Shown here: positions 52,735 through 61,622 of the stretch, piece by piece
Numbering within the stretch: the stretch's first letter is position 1
How the letters are laid out: each line of letters begins with the position of its first letter
NCBI GenBank assembly: GCA_021798985.1
Contig: JAJZBI010000019.1
Span: 1-64,000 of the forward strand
Direction: 5' to 3'
Length of the DNA stretch: 64,000 bases
From: Actinomycetes bacterium
Lineage (GTDB): Bacteria; Actinomycetota; Acidimicrobiia; Acidimicrobiales; Bog-793
The notes under the pieces: model-generated
Told to the model about the DNA's origin: nothing
What the model saw: the letters and a program-made list of their open reading frames with translations, nothing else
Database searches by the model: none
Made by a program: the position numbers and the translations under genes

Positions 52735-53529
52735 ATGCACCGAACGAGCCAATTTCGCCGGGCCGTCGTGGCCAGCACCCTGGCAGCGACGCTCGCGAGC
52801 CTGGTCCTATTGCCGGGTTATGCCGCGGCGAGCACGACGGGCGGGACGAGCACGACGGGCGGGACGAGCACGACGGGCGGGACGAGCACGACGGGCGGGA
52901 CGAGCACGACGGGCAAGGCTGCCAAGACGTCAGGCTACGAGCAGCGGCTCATGAAGCAGCTGCAGCTCCGGGCGACCCAGTTGGCCAACCTGTCAAAGGA
53001 GGTGTCGGCGGCGACAGCGCTCACTGCGAGCGACCAGGGAGCCCTCGAGCAAAAGCTGGCGTCGGCGACAACGAGCATCAACGGACTGATCCAGGCAGCG
53101 CCGAACGACACACTGCGCGAACTGCGCTCGGCCCGCCACACGATGATCTCCGCCAACCGGGTGTTCGCCGTTTTGACCCCAGAGGTCTACGAGGTGATCG
53201 CCTCGGACACGGTCGCCAGCCAGGCGGCCGCCCTTGCTGGCGAAGAGCCCCAGCTCCAGGCCGAGGTGACGGCAGCTCAAGGACAGGTGGGCGCGCGCAA
53301 CGCCATCGCCCACGACCGGGCCTTTGTGCGCGCCGTCTCGTTCGCGCAAGCCAAGACGGCGAAGGTGTCGAGCGCGCTCGTGGCCGAGACGCCCCAGGAC
53401 TACCCGCGCGGTCGGGGGCTATTCATCGGATCGAACCGTCAGATCCTGGCGGCGTCCGAGGCGCTGGCCCGTGCAAGCTATGACAAGACGATCGTTGCCC
53501 TGGCGACCAACGGCTACACGGGCTCGTGA
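52735..53529 (+). CDS. Secreted alpha-helical protein with STTGGT repeats
   Basis: A 264-residue protein. Residues 1-32 form a signal peptide (RRAVVASTLAATLASLVLLP, likely cut after GYAAA). Residues 33-60 are four complete STTGGT repeats plus a partial fifth, a flexible, possibly glycosylated linker. The rest is predicted helical with many Ala, Gln and Leu (YEQRLMKQLQLRATQLANLS ... LRELRSARHTMISANRVFAV), giving a coiled-coil-like extracellular domain of unknown role. GGGAGGGA about seven bases before ATG 52735 is a clear ribosome site. It is 59 bases upstream of an OmpR/MprB-type two-component system on the same strand and may be the sensed or regulated envelope component. Confidence 0.8.
   Translation: MHRTSQFRRAVVASTLAATLASLVLLPGYAAASTTGGTSTTGGTSTTGGTSTTGGTSTTGKAAKTSGYEQRLMKQLQLRATQLANLSKEVSAATALTASDQGALEQKLASATTSINGLIQAAPNDTLRELRSARHTMISANRVFAVLTPEVYEVIASDTVASQAAALAGEEPQLQAEVTAAQGQVGARNAIAHDRAFVRAVSFAQAKTAKVSSALVAETPQDYPRGRGLFIGSNRQILAASEALARASYDKTIVALATNGYTGS
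52831..52914 (+). repeat. 18-bp in-frame tandem repeat (STTGGT units)
   Basis: AGCACGACGGGCGGGACG is repeated exactly four times from 52831 with a partial fifth copy to 52914. Identity at DNA level, including third codon positions, shows recent expansion by slippage or recombination, so copy number may vary between strains. Confidence 0.9.
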
Positions 53530-53588
53530 GGAAGCGGGCGAGCTAGCCTGCAGACCCGGATCGCCAGAGCCGCCCAGAACGGACGCAG

Positions 53589-54275
53589 ATGGACACGCAA
53601 AAGGCGCGGGTGCTGGTCATCGATGACGACGCCGACTTGCGGCGGGCGCTCGAGCGGGCCCTCGTGTTGCACGGCTATGTCGTCACCACGGCCGGCGACG
53701 GGAGCGAGGCGCTGCGGCTGCTTGCTGGCGAGGCCCCCGACGTCCTGGTCCTCGATGTCGCGATGCCGGAAATCGACGGACTCGAGGTGTGTCGACGGCT
53801 GCGTACCGCCGGCGACCGGACGCCCGTCTTGATGCTGACCGCCCGCGACGGTGTCGAGGACCGGGTCGCCGGCCTCGACACCGGAGCGGACGACTACTTG
53901 GTCAAGCCGTTCGCGCTCGAGGAGCTGCTGGCTCGGATGCGGGCCCTCCTGCGGCGGGCCGGACCCGAAGAGGCCGGGACCGTGCTCCGCTTTGGCGACC
54001 TGTCGCTCGAGCCGGGGTCCCGGCAGGTGCGACGGGGGGAGCGGACGATCGAGCTGACCCGCACCGAGTTCCTGCTGCTCGAGCTATTCCTTCGCCACCC
54101 TGGCCAGGTGCTGACCCGCGCGGTCATCTCAGCAAACGTCTGGGGCTTCGCGGACGAGCCTGCCTCGAACTCGCTCGACGTCTACGTCGGCTATCTGCGA
54201 CGAAAGACGGAGGCGGGCGGCGAATGCCGGCTGCTCCAGACCGTCCGCGGCGTCGGCTACGTGTTGCGGTCGTGA
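53589..54275 (+). CDS. OmpR/MprA-type response regulator
   Basis: A 228-residue regulator. The receiver has [20 protein letters not shown], phospho-Asp in [20 protein letters not shown], and [20 protein letters not shown]. The winged helix reads [60 protein letters not shown] and VRGVGYVLR, the MprA/PrrA-like subgroup of Actinobacteria. The stop overlaps the kinase start (GTGA), so both are one operon, probably responding to envelope stress. Confidence 0.93.
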   Translation: MDTQKARVLVIDDDADLRRALERALVLHGYVVTTAGDGSEALRLLAGEAPDVLVLDVAMPEIDGLEVCRRLRTAGDRTPVLMLTARDGVEDRVAGLDTGADDYLVKPFALEELLARMRALLRRAGPEEAGTVLRFGDLSLEPGSRQVRRGERTIELTRTEFLLLELFLRHPGQVLTRAVISANVWGFADEPASNSLDVYVGYLRRKTEAGGECRLLQTVRGVGYVLRS

Positions 54276-55774
54276 CGACAGGCGTCCTCCGCCCAATGCG
54301 CGGCGGCTGGCGGGCGGGCGGGCGGGGACCAGCACGGATTGAGGTGCGGTCGCGCATCGCTCTCATCACTGCTGGCGCGGTTGCCCTGGCGGTCGTGCTC
54401 GTGGCCGTGAGCGCCTACGTGGCGGTGCGCAACGATCTCTACGGCGGAATCGACCGGTCGCTCAACCGCACGGCCGACCTTCTCGAACACGAGCGGGCCA
54501 CCCACGACGTGGCCATCGCCTACGAGACGATCTCGGTGCCCTCTGCCGCCGCCTCGACCAGCGAAACCAACCCAGTCGCCCAGGTGGTCGGGACAACCGG
54601 GGTGGTGGTGGCCCGCACCCGAGCGGCGAGCGCGTTGCCGGTGTTGGCGGCCGTCCGGGCCCTCGCCGAGGGGCGGGGCCGGGCGCTCCTCATCGACACC
54701 ACGGCCACAGGGGTGCCCCTCCGCCTGCTCGCCCGTCCCTTCGGGTCGGGGCTGGCGCTCGAGCTGGCCGTCCGAATCGGCGGGATCGATGCCGAGCTCG
54801 GCCGGCTGGCCGAGATCCTCCTCCTCGCCGCCGCCGGGGGGATCGCGATCGCCCTCCTCCTCGGCTGGGGCGTCTCCGGCCTGGCACTCCGCCCGGTGCG
54901 GCACCTGACCACCGCCACCGAGGAGGTCGCCGCCAGCCAGGACCTCTCGCGGCGGCTACCGGCCGTTGGTCGCGACGAGCTGAGCCGGCTGGCGAACAGC
55001 GTCAACGCACTGCTCTGGGCGCTCGAGCGGGCCGAGGTGGCTCAGCGCCAGCTGGTGGCCGACGCCTCACACGAGCTGCGCACGCCGCTCGCCAGCCTCC
55101 GGATGAACGTCGAGCTGCTGACGGGGATTGGGGCTGGACAGAGCGAGGGCCTCGACCAGCTCGATGCGACCACCCGACGACAGCTGGCGAGCGACGTGGT
55201 CCGCCAGTTCGACCGGGTGGGGGTCCTCGTGGGCGACCTCGTGGAACTGGCCCGCCAGGACCGGACGCGGGTAGCCCCACCCGAGCTGGTCGAGGTGGAC
55301 CTTTGCCGCCTCGTCGGCGAGGTGGTCGAGCTCCAGGCGCTGCAGCACCCAAAGATCCAGTTCGCAACGGCGCTCGCGCCGACCGTCGTCCGCGGCGTGC
55401 CGGGCGACCTCGAACGGATGGTGGCGAACCTCCTCGACAATGCGGCCAAGTGGAGCCCGGAGGGGACCGAGGTCGAGGTGACCTTGGAGGCGGGGCCGCC
55501 GGCACGGCTGTCGGTACGTGACCACGGCGCGGGCATTGCTCGAGATGACCTCATACGAGTGTTCGATCGTTTCTACCGAGGCCGCAATAGTCAGGCGGTC
55601 CCTGGCTCAGGACTCGGCCTGGCGATCGTCCGCCGGATCGTTGACCTCCATGGCGGCACCGTCGCAATCCACTCGGCGCCCGGGACAGGAACAGCGATCG
55701 AGGTATGCCTGCCCGCCGGCGGCCCGGGTCGCGCGGGACGCGAGCCGTCGAACGATGCCGAACTGGGCCGCTAG
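54272..55774 (+). CDS. MprB-type sensor histidine kinase
   Basis: A 500-residue membrane kinase. A first helix ([20 protein letters not shown]) and a second ([20 protein letters not shown]) flank an extracytoplasmic domain of about 120 residues. HAMP ([20 protein letters not shown]), HisKA with phospho-His in [20 protein letters not shown], and HATPase_c ([58 protein letters not shown]) follow. The GTG at 54272 overlaps the regulator stop by four bases and is the natural coupled start. The extracytoplasmic domain could sense the secreted protein encoded just upstream. Confidence 0.93.
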   Translation: MTTGVLRPMRGGWRAGGRGPARIEVRSRIALITAGAVALAVVLVAVSAYVAVRNDLYGGIDRSLNRTADLLEHERATHDVAIAYETISVPSAAASTSETNPVAQVVGTTGVVVARTRAASALPVLAAVRALAEGRGRALLIDTTATGVPLRLLARPFGSGLALELAVRIGGIDAELGRLAEILLLAAAGGIAIALLLGWGVSGLALRPVRHLTTATEEVAASQDLSRRLPAVGRDELSRLANSVNALLWALERAEVAQRQLVADASHELRTPLASLRMNVELLTGIGAGQSEGLDQLDATTRRQLASDVVRQFDRVGVLVGDLVELARQDRTRVAPPELVEVDLCRLVGEVVELQALQHPKIQFATALAPTVVRGVPGDLERMVANLLDNAAKWSPEGTEVEVTLEAGPPARLSVRDHGAGIARDDLIRVFDRFYRGRNSQAVPGSGLGLAIVRRIVDLHGGTVAIHSAPGTGTAIEVCLPAGGPGRAGREPSNDAELGR

Positions 55775-56001
55775 CGGCCGGCCTTGGGGCGCGCGGCGAA
55801 ACGCCGCAGGTGGGCGCGCTGAGTCGCCTCGGGCGCATCGCCTGAGCCTGCGACACGCGCCGCTTGATGGCGCACGTCGGCGATGGACCAAGCCACGCCG
55901 CGCTACAGCTGAACCGCTCGCGTAGGCGGGCATTGGCTTGAAGACGTGGCGAGTTCTCGGCACCCAACCCGCTGGCGATCAGTTAGTGGCACGATAGGGA
56001 C

Positions 56002-56541
56002 ATGGCCGATACCAAGGACTGGACCTGGGTACTCGACCGGGCCTGTGGGGAATGCGACTTCGATTCGCGCACCGTCACGCCCGAACAGGTCGCCTTGTTG
56101 ATCGCTGAGGTGGCACGGGTCTGGGTCGCTCTGGTGGAGTCGACCCCCGAGGCCGCGCTGCGGGAGCGACCGGCGCCGGATCGCTGGTCGACGCTCGAGT
56201 ACGCATGCCACGTCCGCGACGTCTGCAAGGTGATGGACAGCCGCCTCGCCCTCCTGCTCGTCGAAGAAGATCCCGAGTTCGCCAACTGGGACCAGGACGC
56301 CACTGCGGTCGCAGATCGCTACGACGCCCAGGATCCGCGGACCGTCGCAATCGAGCTCGTCGCCGCGGCGGACGCCATCGCCGAGCGCATCGCTGCGGTC
56401 CAACCCGAGCAGTGGTCGCGCACCGGACGGCGAAGCGACGGCGCCCGCTTCAGCGCCGGAAGTCTTATGCGCTATTTCCTGCACGACCCGGTCCATCATC
56501 TCCACGACGTCGGCATCGCCTGGCAGCCCGGTCCTCGCTGA
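56002..56541 (+). CDS. DinB-superfamily protein (DinB_2)
   Basis: A 179-residue helical protein. It reads DWTWVLDRACGECDFDSRTV at the start, RPAPDRWSTLEYACHVRDVC (first metal His), and MRYFLHDPVHHLHDVGIAWQ at the end (His cluster). This is the DinB_2 group, whose members include mycothiol-dependent isomerases and detoxification enzymes. Substrate unknown. ATG 56002 follows GGGA by three bases; no better start exists. It converges on the NarL-type regulator. The preceding 227 bases (55775-56001) hold no gene. Confidence 0.88.
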   Translation: MADTKDWTWVLDRACGECDFDSRTVTPEQVALLIAEVARVWVALVESTPEAALRERPAPDRWSTLEYACHVRDVCKVMDSRLALLLVEEDPEFANWDQDATAVADRYDAQDPRTVAIELVAAADAIAERIAAVQPEQWSRTGRRSDGARFSAGSLMRYFLHDPVHHLHDVGIAWQPGPR

Positions 56542-56643
56542 GGGCGGTCGAGCAGACCCGGACGTGCGCCGCTGACGACCGAGCGCCTTGGCGTGGTGTG
56601 GGCCTTTACGCGCCGTACGCGAGCCCGCCCCGAGGGATCGGGA

Positions 56644-57297
56644 TCACGGGCGTGGGTAGTCGATGATCCCCGCCTTCACGGCGAGCGAGACCGCCTCGAG
56701 CTTGGAGTGCGCGCCAAGCTTGCTTAGGATCGATTGCATGTAGTTGCGCACGGTGTTCACACTGAGGTGCAGCGTCTCGCCGATCGCCCGGTTGGTGAGC
56801 CCCGCAGCGACGTGGGTCAGCAGCTGCCGCTCCCGCTCGGTCAGCCCGGTGCCCGCTGGCGCGGCGCCGTGGGTGAGCTGGGGAAGCAGGCGGGCCAGCA
56901 TCTCTGGCGAGATCAGCGCCTCGCCGTCGGCCACGGCCCCGATCGCGGCGGCGACCTCGCTGGCGGCGCGCTCTTTGGTCAAGAACCCCGAGCAGCCCGC
57001 CTCGATCGCCTCGAGCAGCAGGCGGTCGTCGTTGACGCCGGTCAGCATGATCACCGACACGCCAGGATCGATCGCCTTCAGCCGCCGCGTGATCTCGACG
57101 CCGTCGCTGTCGGGCATCTGGTAATCGACGAGCGCGACCGCCGGGCGCGCGTCGATGGCCGCGGCGTAGGCCTCCGCCGCCGTCGTGGCGGTGGCGAGCA
57201 CCTGCAGGTGGTCGTCGTCCGCCAAGAGCCGCGCCAGGCTCTGGGCGAACATGCGGTGGTCGTCGACGATCAGCACCCCGATCGATTCCTCAGGCAT
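56644..57297 (-). CDS. NarL/LuxR-type response regulator
   Basis: A 217-residue regulator. The receiver has GVLIVDDHRMFAQSLARLLA, phospho-Asp in PAVALVDYQMPDSDG, and GCSGFLTKERAASEVAAAIG. The C-terminal LuxR-type helix-turn-helix reads LTERERQLLTHVAAGLTNRA, IGETLHLSVNTVRNYMQSIL and SKLGAHSKLEAVSLAVKAGI. Its start overlaps the end of the hybrid kinase gene by eight bases, so the two form a coupled pair, and the kinase is its likely phosphate donor. Confidence 0.93.
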   Translation of the reverse strand: MPEESIGVLIVDDHRMFAQSLARLLADDDHLQVLATATTAAEAYAAAIDARPAVALVDYQMPDSDGVEITRRLKAIDPGVSVIMLTGVNDDRLLLEAIEAGCSGFLTKERAASEVAAAIGAVADGEALISPEMLARLLPQLTHGAAPAGTGLTERERQLLTHVAAGLTNRAIGETLHLSVNTVRNYMQSILSKLGAHSKLEAVSLAVKAGIIDYPRP

Positions 57298-59698
57298 CGA
57301 GCTCCTCGCGTAGCGCGCCGAGCAGCTCGTGCTCGGGGACCGGCTTGAACAACAAGCGCTCGGTGCTCGCCACCTTGTCGGCGTCGTGCCCCGTCATCAT
57401 CACGACCTTGACGCCGGGTCGGCGTGCCCGTAGCGCGGCGGCGAGCTCGTCGCCGCGCATCTTCGGCATGATCACGTCGGTCAGCACGATGCCGATGTCC
57501 TCTCGCCGCTCAACAAGCGCGAGCGCCTCCTCCCCGTCCGCGGCGAGCGCGACGTCAAAGCCCGCTGCGGCGATGATGCGCGCCGTCGCCTCGCGCAAGG
57601 TGGCGTCGTCCTCGACGACGAGCACGGACTCGCCTGGGCGCCCCCGGCCCGCTCGCGCCTCGACCGTGCGGGCGGGCGCGCCGACGGCGCGGGTGAGCGG
57701 CAGACGGACCGTCACGGTCGTCCCTGCCCCAGAGCTCGAGGTGAGCAGGACCGTCCCGCCGCTGCGGTTGACGATGCCGTACACCGCGGCCAGGCCGAGC
57801 CCGGTGCCCTCTCCGCGGGGCTTGGTGGTGAAGAACGGCTCGAAGGCGCGCGCCTTGACCTCCTCGCTCATGCCCGCCCCGGTGTCGGTGACGCTCAGCA
57901 CCACCCACTCGGCGTCGCCGGCCGCCGGCTCGCGCTCGAGCGCGCTCGTGATCACGAGGCGGCCACCGCCAGCCATCGCGTCACGGGCGTTGATCATCAA
58001 GTTCACGAGCACCTGGTCGAACTGCTGGCGATCGAGCAGGGCAGTGAGCGGGTGCGGATCGAGCTCCAAGGCGAGCTCGACGCTCGGCCCGAGGGTGCGG
58101 GAGAACATCGAGGCGACGCTGCGAACGGCGTCGTTGACCTCGAGCACCACCGGGTTCGCGGGGTCTCGGCGGGCAAAGGTGAGGAGCTGGCGGGTGAGCT
58201 CGGCGGCACGCGTCGCCGCGGCGCGGATCTCGCTCAGGTCCGCGAGCGCCCGGCGGTCGGACACCTCGCGCTCGAGCAGCGTCGTGTAGTTCAAGACGAC
58301 ACCCAGCAAGTTGTTGAAGTCGTGCGCGATGCCGCCGGCGAGCATGCCGAGGCTGTCGAGGCGGTCGGCCTGCTCACGCTGGGTCTCGAGCGCCCGTTGG
58401 CGGCGCTCGGCCTCGAGCTCGAAGCGCTCGGTGAGATCGCGCACCGAGGCCAGCAGCAGGGCCTGGCCAGGGGCCTCCTCGACCCGGCTGAGCGCCGCCT
58501 CGGCGGGAAAGCTCGACCCGTCGCGCCGGCGCGCCTCGAGCTCGCGGCCCTCGATGAGCTGGGCGTCGCTCGATTCGCCGCCCGCAGGCTCGCCACCGCC
58601 GGGCGCGTGGGGCACGAGGCCGGGGAGGAGATCCGCGACCGGGACACCGACCAGGTCGTCGGCGCGCGCCGCGAAGAGCCGTTCAGCCTGGGAGTTGACG
58701 AGCTCGACGTGGCGGTCGGCGTCGATCCCGATGATGGCGTCGGGGGCCGCCGCCAGCATCGCCCGGAAGCGCTGGCCGCTGCGCCGGGCGACCTCGCTCT
58801 CGCGAAGCGCCGACTCGCGCATGAGGCTCTCCCAGCCGAACGAGACGTTGGCCGCAAGCCGACGCACGAGCGAGATCTCCTCGGTGTCGAAGTAGCCGGG
58901 CTCGGCCGCGTACACCGACAAGATGGCGGCCACCTCCCCGCTCACGACCATTGGGAAGGCGCCAGAAGAGCGATACCCGGCGCGCCCGGCGGCCTCCCGC
59001 CACGGCATCATGTTGTCGTCGAGGCGGATGTCGTTCGAGCACACCACCACGCCCGAGCGCGCCGCCATGCCGGCAGGTCCCATCCCGGCCGGCTCGGGGC
59101 GCGCCGTGACGCGCAGGTCCTCGAGGTACTGCGCGGCGGCCGCGCCCGACGAGGCGATCGGCGTGATCACGCCGCTTCCGGCGTCGATCAGCCCGATCCA
59201 GGACATGACGAAGCCGCCGTCCTCGACAGCAATGCGCACCGCCGCCGCGAACAGCTCGCTCGTCGTCGTCGAGCGGAAGACCGCCTCGTTCGCCTCGGCG
59301 AGCACCTTGGCCAGGCGCTGCTGGCGCCGCGACTGCACGAGCAGCACGTCGAGGGCGCGGTCCGCGGCGTGGTGCGCCGAGGAGTCCTGCAAGTTGACCG
59401 TCAGGCCGTCGCTCGAGGGGAAGACCCGAACGGTGTAGAAGCGGCCAAAGCGCGCGATGAAGTCGTCGAACTCGACGACTTCTTGGCGCTCGAGCGCGTA
59501 GCGGAAGTTCCGGTCGAACACGCTGCCCACGAGGTCGGGCACGATGTCCCAGACCCGGCGGCCGAGCAGCTCGGCGGCGGCGCCGCCGAGCATGCGCGCG
59601 CCCGCCTCGTTCACAAAGACGAAGACCCACTCCCGGTCGACGACGAAGATCCCGTCGCTGACCCGATCAAAGAGGGAGGCGTCAACGAGCGGCGGCAT
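57290..59698 (-). CDS. Hybrid sensor histidine kinase (PAS-GAF-PAS-HisKA-HATPase-REC)
   Basis: An 802-residue soluble protein. PAS1 (about 10-115, VSDGIFVVDREWVFVFVNEA), a GAF domain (about 135-290, VMSWIGLIDAGSGVITPIAS ... AFPMVVSGEVAAILSVYA), PAS2 (about 310-430, APDAIIGIDADRHVELVNSQ), HisKA with His in GMLAGGIAHDFNNLLGVVLN, HATPase_c (LVNLMINARDAMAGGGRLVI, TKPRGEGTGLGLAAVYGIVN), and a C-terminal receiver (VLVVEDDATLREATARII, Asp in IGIVLTDVIMPKMRG). The IAHDFNNLL box is the NtrB-like family typical of soluble hybrids. The output partner is the downstream NarL-type regulator. No membrane helix, so it senses an internal signal. Confidence 0.94.
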   Translation of the reverse strand: MPPLVDASLFDRVSDGIFVVDREWVFVFVNEAGARMLGGAAAELLGRRVWDIVPDLVGSVFDRNFRYALERQEVVEFDDFIARFGRFYTVRVFPSSDGLTVNLQDSSAHHAADRALDVLLVQSRRQQRLAKVLAEANEAVFRSTTTSELFAAAVRIAVEDGGFVMSWIGLIDAGSGVITPIASSGAAAAQYLEDLRVTARPEPAGMGPAGMAARSGVVVCSNDIRLDDNMMPWREAAGRAGYRSSGAFPMVVSGEVAAILSVYAAEPGYFDTEEISLVRRLAANVSFGWESLMRESALRESEVARRSGQRFRAMLAAAPDAIIGIDADRHVELVNSQAERLFAARADDLVGVPVADLLPGLVPHAPGGGEPAGGESSDAQLIEGRELEARRRDGSSFPAEAALSRVEEAPGQALLLASVRDLTERFELEAERRQRALETQREQADRLDSLGMLAGGIAHDFNNLLGVVLNYTTLLEREVSDRRALADLSEIRAAATRAAELTRQLLTFARRDPANPVVLEVNDAVRSVASMFSRTLGPSVELALELDPHPLTALLDRQQFDQVLVNLMINARDAMAGGGRLVITSALEREPAAGDAEWVVLSVTDTGAGMSEEVKARAFEPFFTTKPRGEGTGLGLAAVYGIVNRSGGTVLLTSSSGAGTTVTVRLPLTRAVGAPARTVEARAGRGRPGESVLVVEDDATLREATARIIAAAGFDVALAADGEEALALVERREDIGIVLTDVIMPKMRGDELAAALRARRPGVKVVMMTGHDADKVASTERLLFKPVPEHELLGALREELDA

Positions 59699-59823
59699 CG
59701 CCGGCGGCGCTCCTCGGGACGCAGCGGCCGTCCCTCACGATGTGGCGACGCAATGCCACCGGCACGACCTCCCCCTGGTCCGCGCGCGAGAGAGCCTACA
59801 AGGCCACGACGGCGCGTCGCGGA

Positions 59824-60324
59824 TCATGGGCCGCCGGACGGCTCGGGCTCGCTCGTCCCTGCGGCGCTGGCGGGCGCCCCGGCGGGAAGCGCCGCGCACG
59901 CAGCGCAGCGGCCGACCACGGCGAAGTGCCGGGCGTCCACGACGAAGCCATAGGCCGTGCGCGCGGCGCGCACCAATGCGGCGAAGAGCTCCTCGGGGAC
60001 CTCGAGCGTCGCGCCGCACTGCTCGCAGACGAGGTGGCCGTGCGTCTCGCTCGCCAGGTGATAGGTGGCGGGGCCGTGGCCGAGGTGGGAGTGGACGAGG
60101 ACGCCGAGGCGCTCGAGCTCGTCGAGGTTGCGGTAGACGGTGGACAGGTGCACGTCGGCCAGCTGGGCCTGCACCTCTGCGGCGAGCTCTTCGGCCGTGC
60201 GGTGCGGACCGCCTTCGAACAGGGCGGCGAGCAGCACCCGGCGGGAGCTCGTGACCCGGCCACCGCGCGATCGCAGCAGCTCGAGCACGTCGTCAACCGA
60301 GCGTGGCGCCGGCGTCGCCGCCAT
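59824..60324 (-). CDS. Fur-family metal regulator (candidate nickel regulator)
   Basis: A 166-residue Fur-family repressor. The winged helix (about residues 5-85) includes RGGRVTSSRRVLLAALFEGG and LADVHLSTVYRNLDELERLG. The dimer/metal domain has SHLGHGPATYHLASETHGHL, the VCEQCG zinc-ribbon pair and, at the end, CAAC. A Zur, Nur or PerR role cannot be fixed by sequence, but the divergent nickel transporter and LarA-family enzyme argue for a nickel-responsive Nur-like role. ATG 60322-60324 is the first Met fitting the domain start; upstream codons are Arg-rich and unlikely. Confidence 0.85.
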   Translation of the reverse strand: MAATPAPRSVDDVLELLRSRGGRVTSSRRVLLAALFEGGPHRTAEELAAEVQAQLADVHLSTVYRNLDELERLGVLVHSHLGHGPATYHLASETHGHLVCEQCGATLEVPEELFAALVRAARTAYGFVVDARHFAVVGRCAACAALPAGAPASAAGTSEPEPSGGP

Positions 60325-60388
60325 GGCGCGAACCCTAGCCCCTCGTGGCGAGGGCACGAGAACTGCACCCCGATCGCTGTTGCGGCTC

Positions 60389-60406
60389 ATTCGCATTAAT
60401 GTGGTC
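60389..60406. promoter_or_regulatory. AT-rich near-palindrome between fur-like and nickel transporter genes
   Basis: CGCATTAATGTG at 60392-60403 is palindromic except for one pair, with TCATT just before it, in otherwise GC-rich DNA. Its place between the divergent Fur-family and NiCoT genes is where a Fur-type operator would be. The match to known Nur or Zur consensus is not close. Confidence 0.4.
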
Positions 60407-60437
60407 GGCACCGCAGCCGACGAGCCAAAGGGTGCCC

Positions 60438-61565
60438 ATGGCGATCAGCGCACCACCACGCCCCCAGCCGACCCGGCTCCGGCCGCGGCTCGAGCGCGGC
60501 GAGTGGACGCGGCTCGTCGCCATGGCGGGCGTCGTGCTCGGCCTGTTCGTGATCGGCCTGGTGCTCTTGGCGGCAGCGTCCTCGCACCACTTCCGCATCG
60601 CCAAGGGAGAGGTGTTCGGCCTCGGCACCGGCATGTTGGCGCTCACGCTCGGGATGCGCCACGCCTTTGACGCCGATCACATCTCGGCGATCGACAACAC
60701 CACCCGCAAGTTCATGGCCGAGGGCCGCCGCCCGCTCAGCGTCGGCTTCTTCTTCGCGCTCGGCCACTCGAGCGTCGTCTTCGTCCTCGCCGTGCTCTTG
60801 AACTTCGGTATCCGGGCTCTCGACGCGCAGGTGACCAACGCCCACTCGGGCCTGCACGCGCTGACGAGCATCATCGGCACCTCGGTCTCGGCCTTCTTCC
60901 TCTATGCGATCGCCGCGCTGAACCTCGCTGTGCTCGTCGGGCTGCTGCGCATCTTCTCCGGCATGCGCCAGGGCCGCTTCAACCACGACGAGCTCGACGA
61001 GCAGCTCGATCGCCGCGGCCTGATGAACCGCGTGCTCGGGCCGCTCGCCCGGCGCGTCGACGCACCGTGGAAGATGTATCCCGTCGGCGTGCTCTTCGGC
61101 CTCGGCTTCGACACCGCCACGGAGGTCGCGCTGTTGGTGCTGTCGGGCAGCGCCGTCGCGAGCGGGCTGCCCTTCTACGCGATCTTGTCGCTGCCGATCC
61201 TGTTCGCCGCCGGGATGACGCTGTTTGACCTCGCGGACGGCTGCTTCATGAACTTCGCCTACGGCTGGGCGTTCTTCCGCCCGATCCGCAAGATCTACTA
61301 CAACGTCGCGATCACGGCGCTGTCGGTGCTCGTCGCCGTCGTCATCGGCACGATCGAGCTCCTCGGTCTCTTGCCGGGCGAGCTTGGATGGCACGGAGGC
61401 GCCTGGCGCTTTTTCGCCAACTTCAACTTGAACCGTGCCGGCTTCTTCGTCGTCGGATTGTTCGCGCTCACCTGGATCGTGGCGATGGCGATCTGGCGCC
61501 TGTTCCACATCGAAGCGCGCTTTGAGTCTCGCCTTTCCGAGGTTCCCGAGGCGCCGTCAGCCTGA
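60438..61565 (+). CDS. NiCoT-family nickel/cobalt permease (HoxN/NixA type)
   Basis: A 375-residue membrane protein with eight helices. The family's signature in helix II is MRHAFDADHISAIDNTTRKF (HX4DH), and GFFFALGHSSVVFVLAVL in helix III, then FGLGFDTATEVALLVLSG (helix V-type motif LGFDTATE) and LFAAGMTLFDLADGCFMNFA. All metal-selecting motifs are present. Nickel is favoured because the next gene is a LarA-family protein and a Fur-family regulator is divergent; cobalt is possible. AAAGGG five bases before ATG 60438 fixes the start. Confidence 0.95.
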   Translation: MAISAPPRPQPTRLRPRLERGEWTRLVAMAGVVLGLFVIGLVLLAAASSHHFRIAKGEVFGLGTGMLALTLGMRHAFDADHISAIDNTTRKFMAEGRRPLSVGFFFALGHSSVVFVLAVLLNFGIRALDAQVTNAHSGLHALTSIIGTSVSAFFLYAIAALNLAVLVGLLRIFSGMRQGRFNHDELDEQLDRRGLMNRVLGPLARRVDAPWKMYPVGVLFGLGFDTATEVALLVLSGSAVASGLPFYAILSLPILFAAGMTLFDLADGCFMNFAYGWAFFRPIRKIYYNVAITALSVLVAVVIGTIELLGLLPGELGWHGGAWRFFANFNLNRAGFFVVGLFALTWIVAMAIWRLFHIEARFESRLSEVPEAPSA

Positions 61566-61622
61566 CAGCGCAGGGGATCGGTCGGTAGCCTGCAAGAAGA
61601 GGCGGGCCACGGCCCCCGAGCC

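Noticed and set aside
52831-52914. Repeat cluster as a CRISPR array
   Set aside because: Units are 18 bp, contiguous, without spacers and in frame within a coding sequence.
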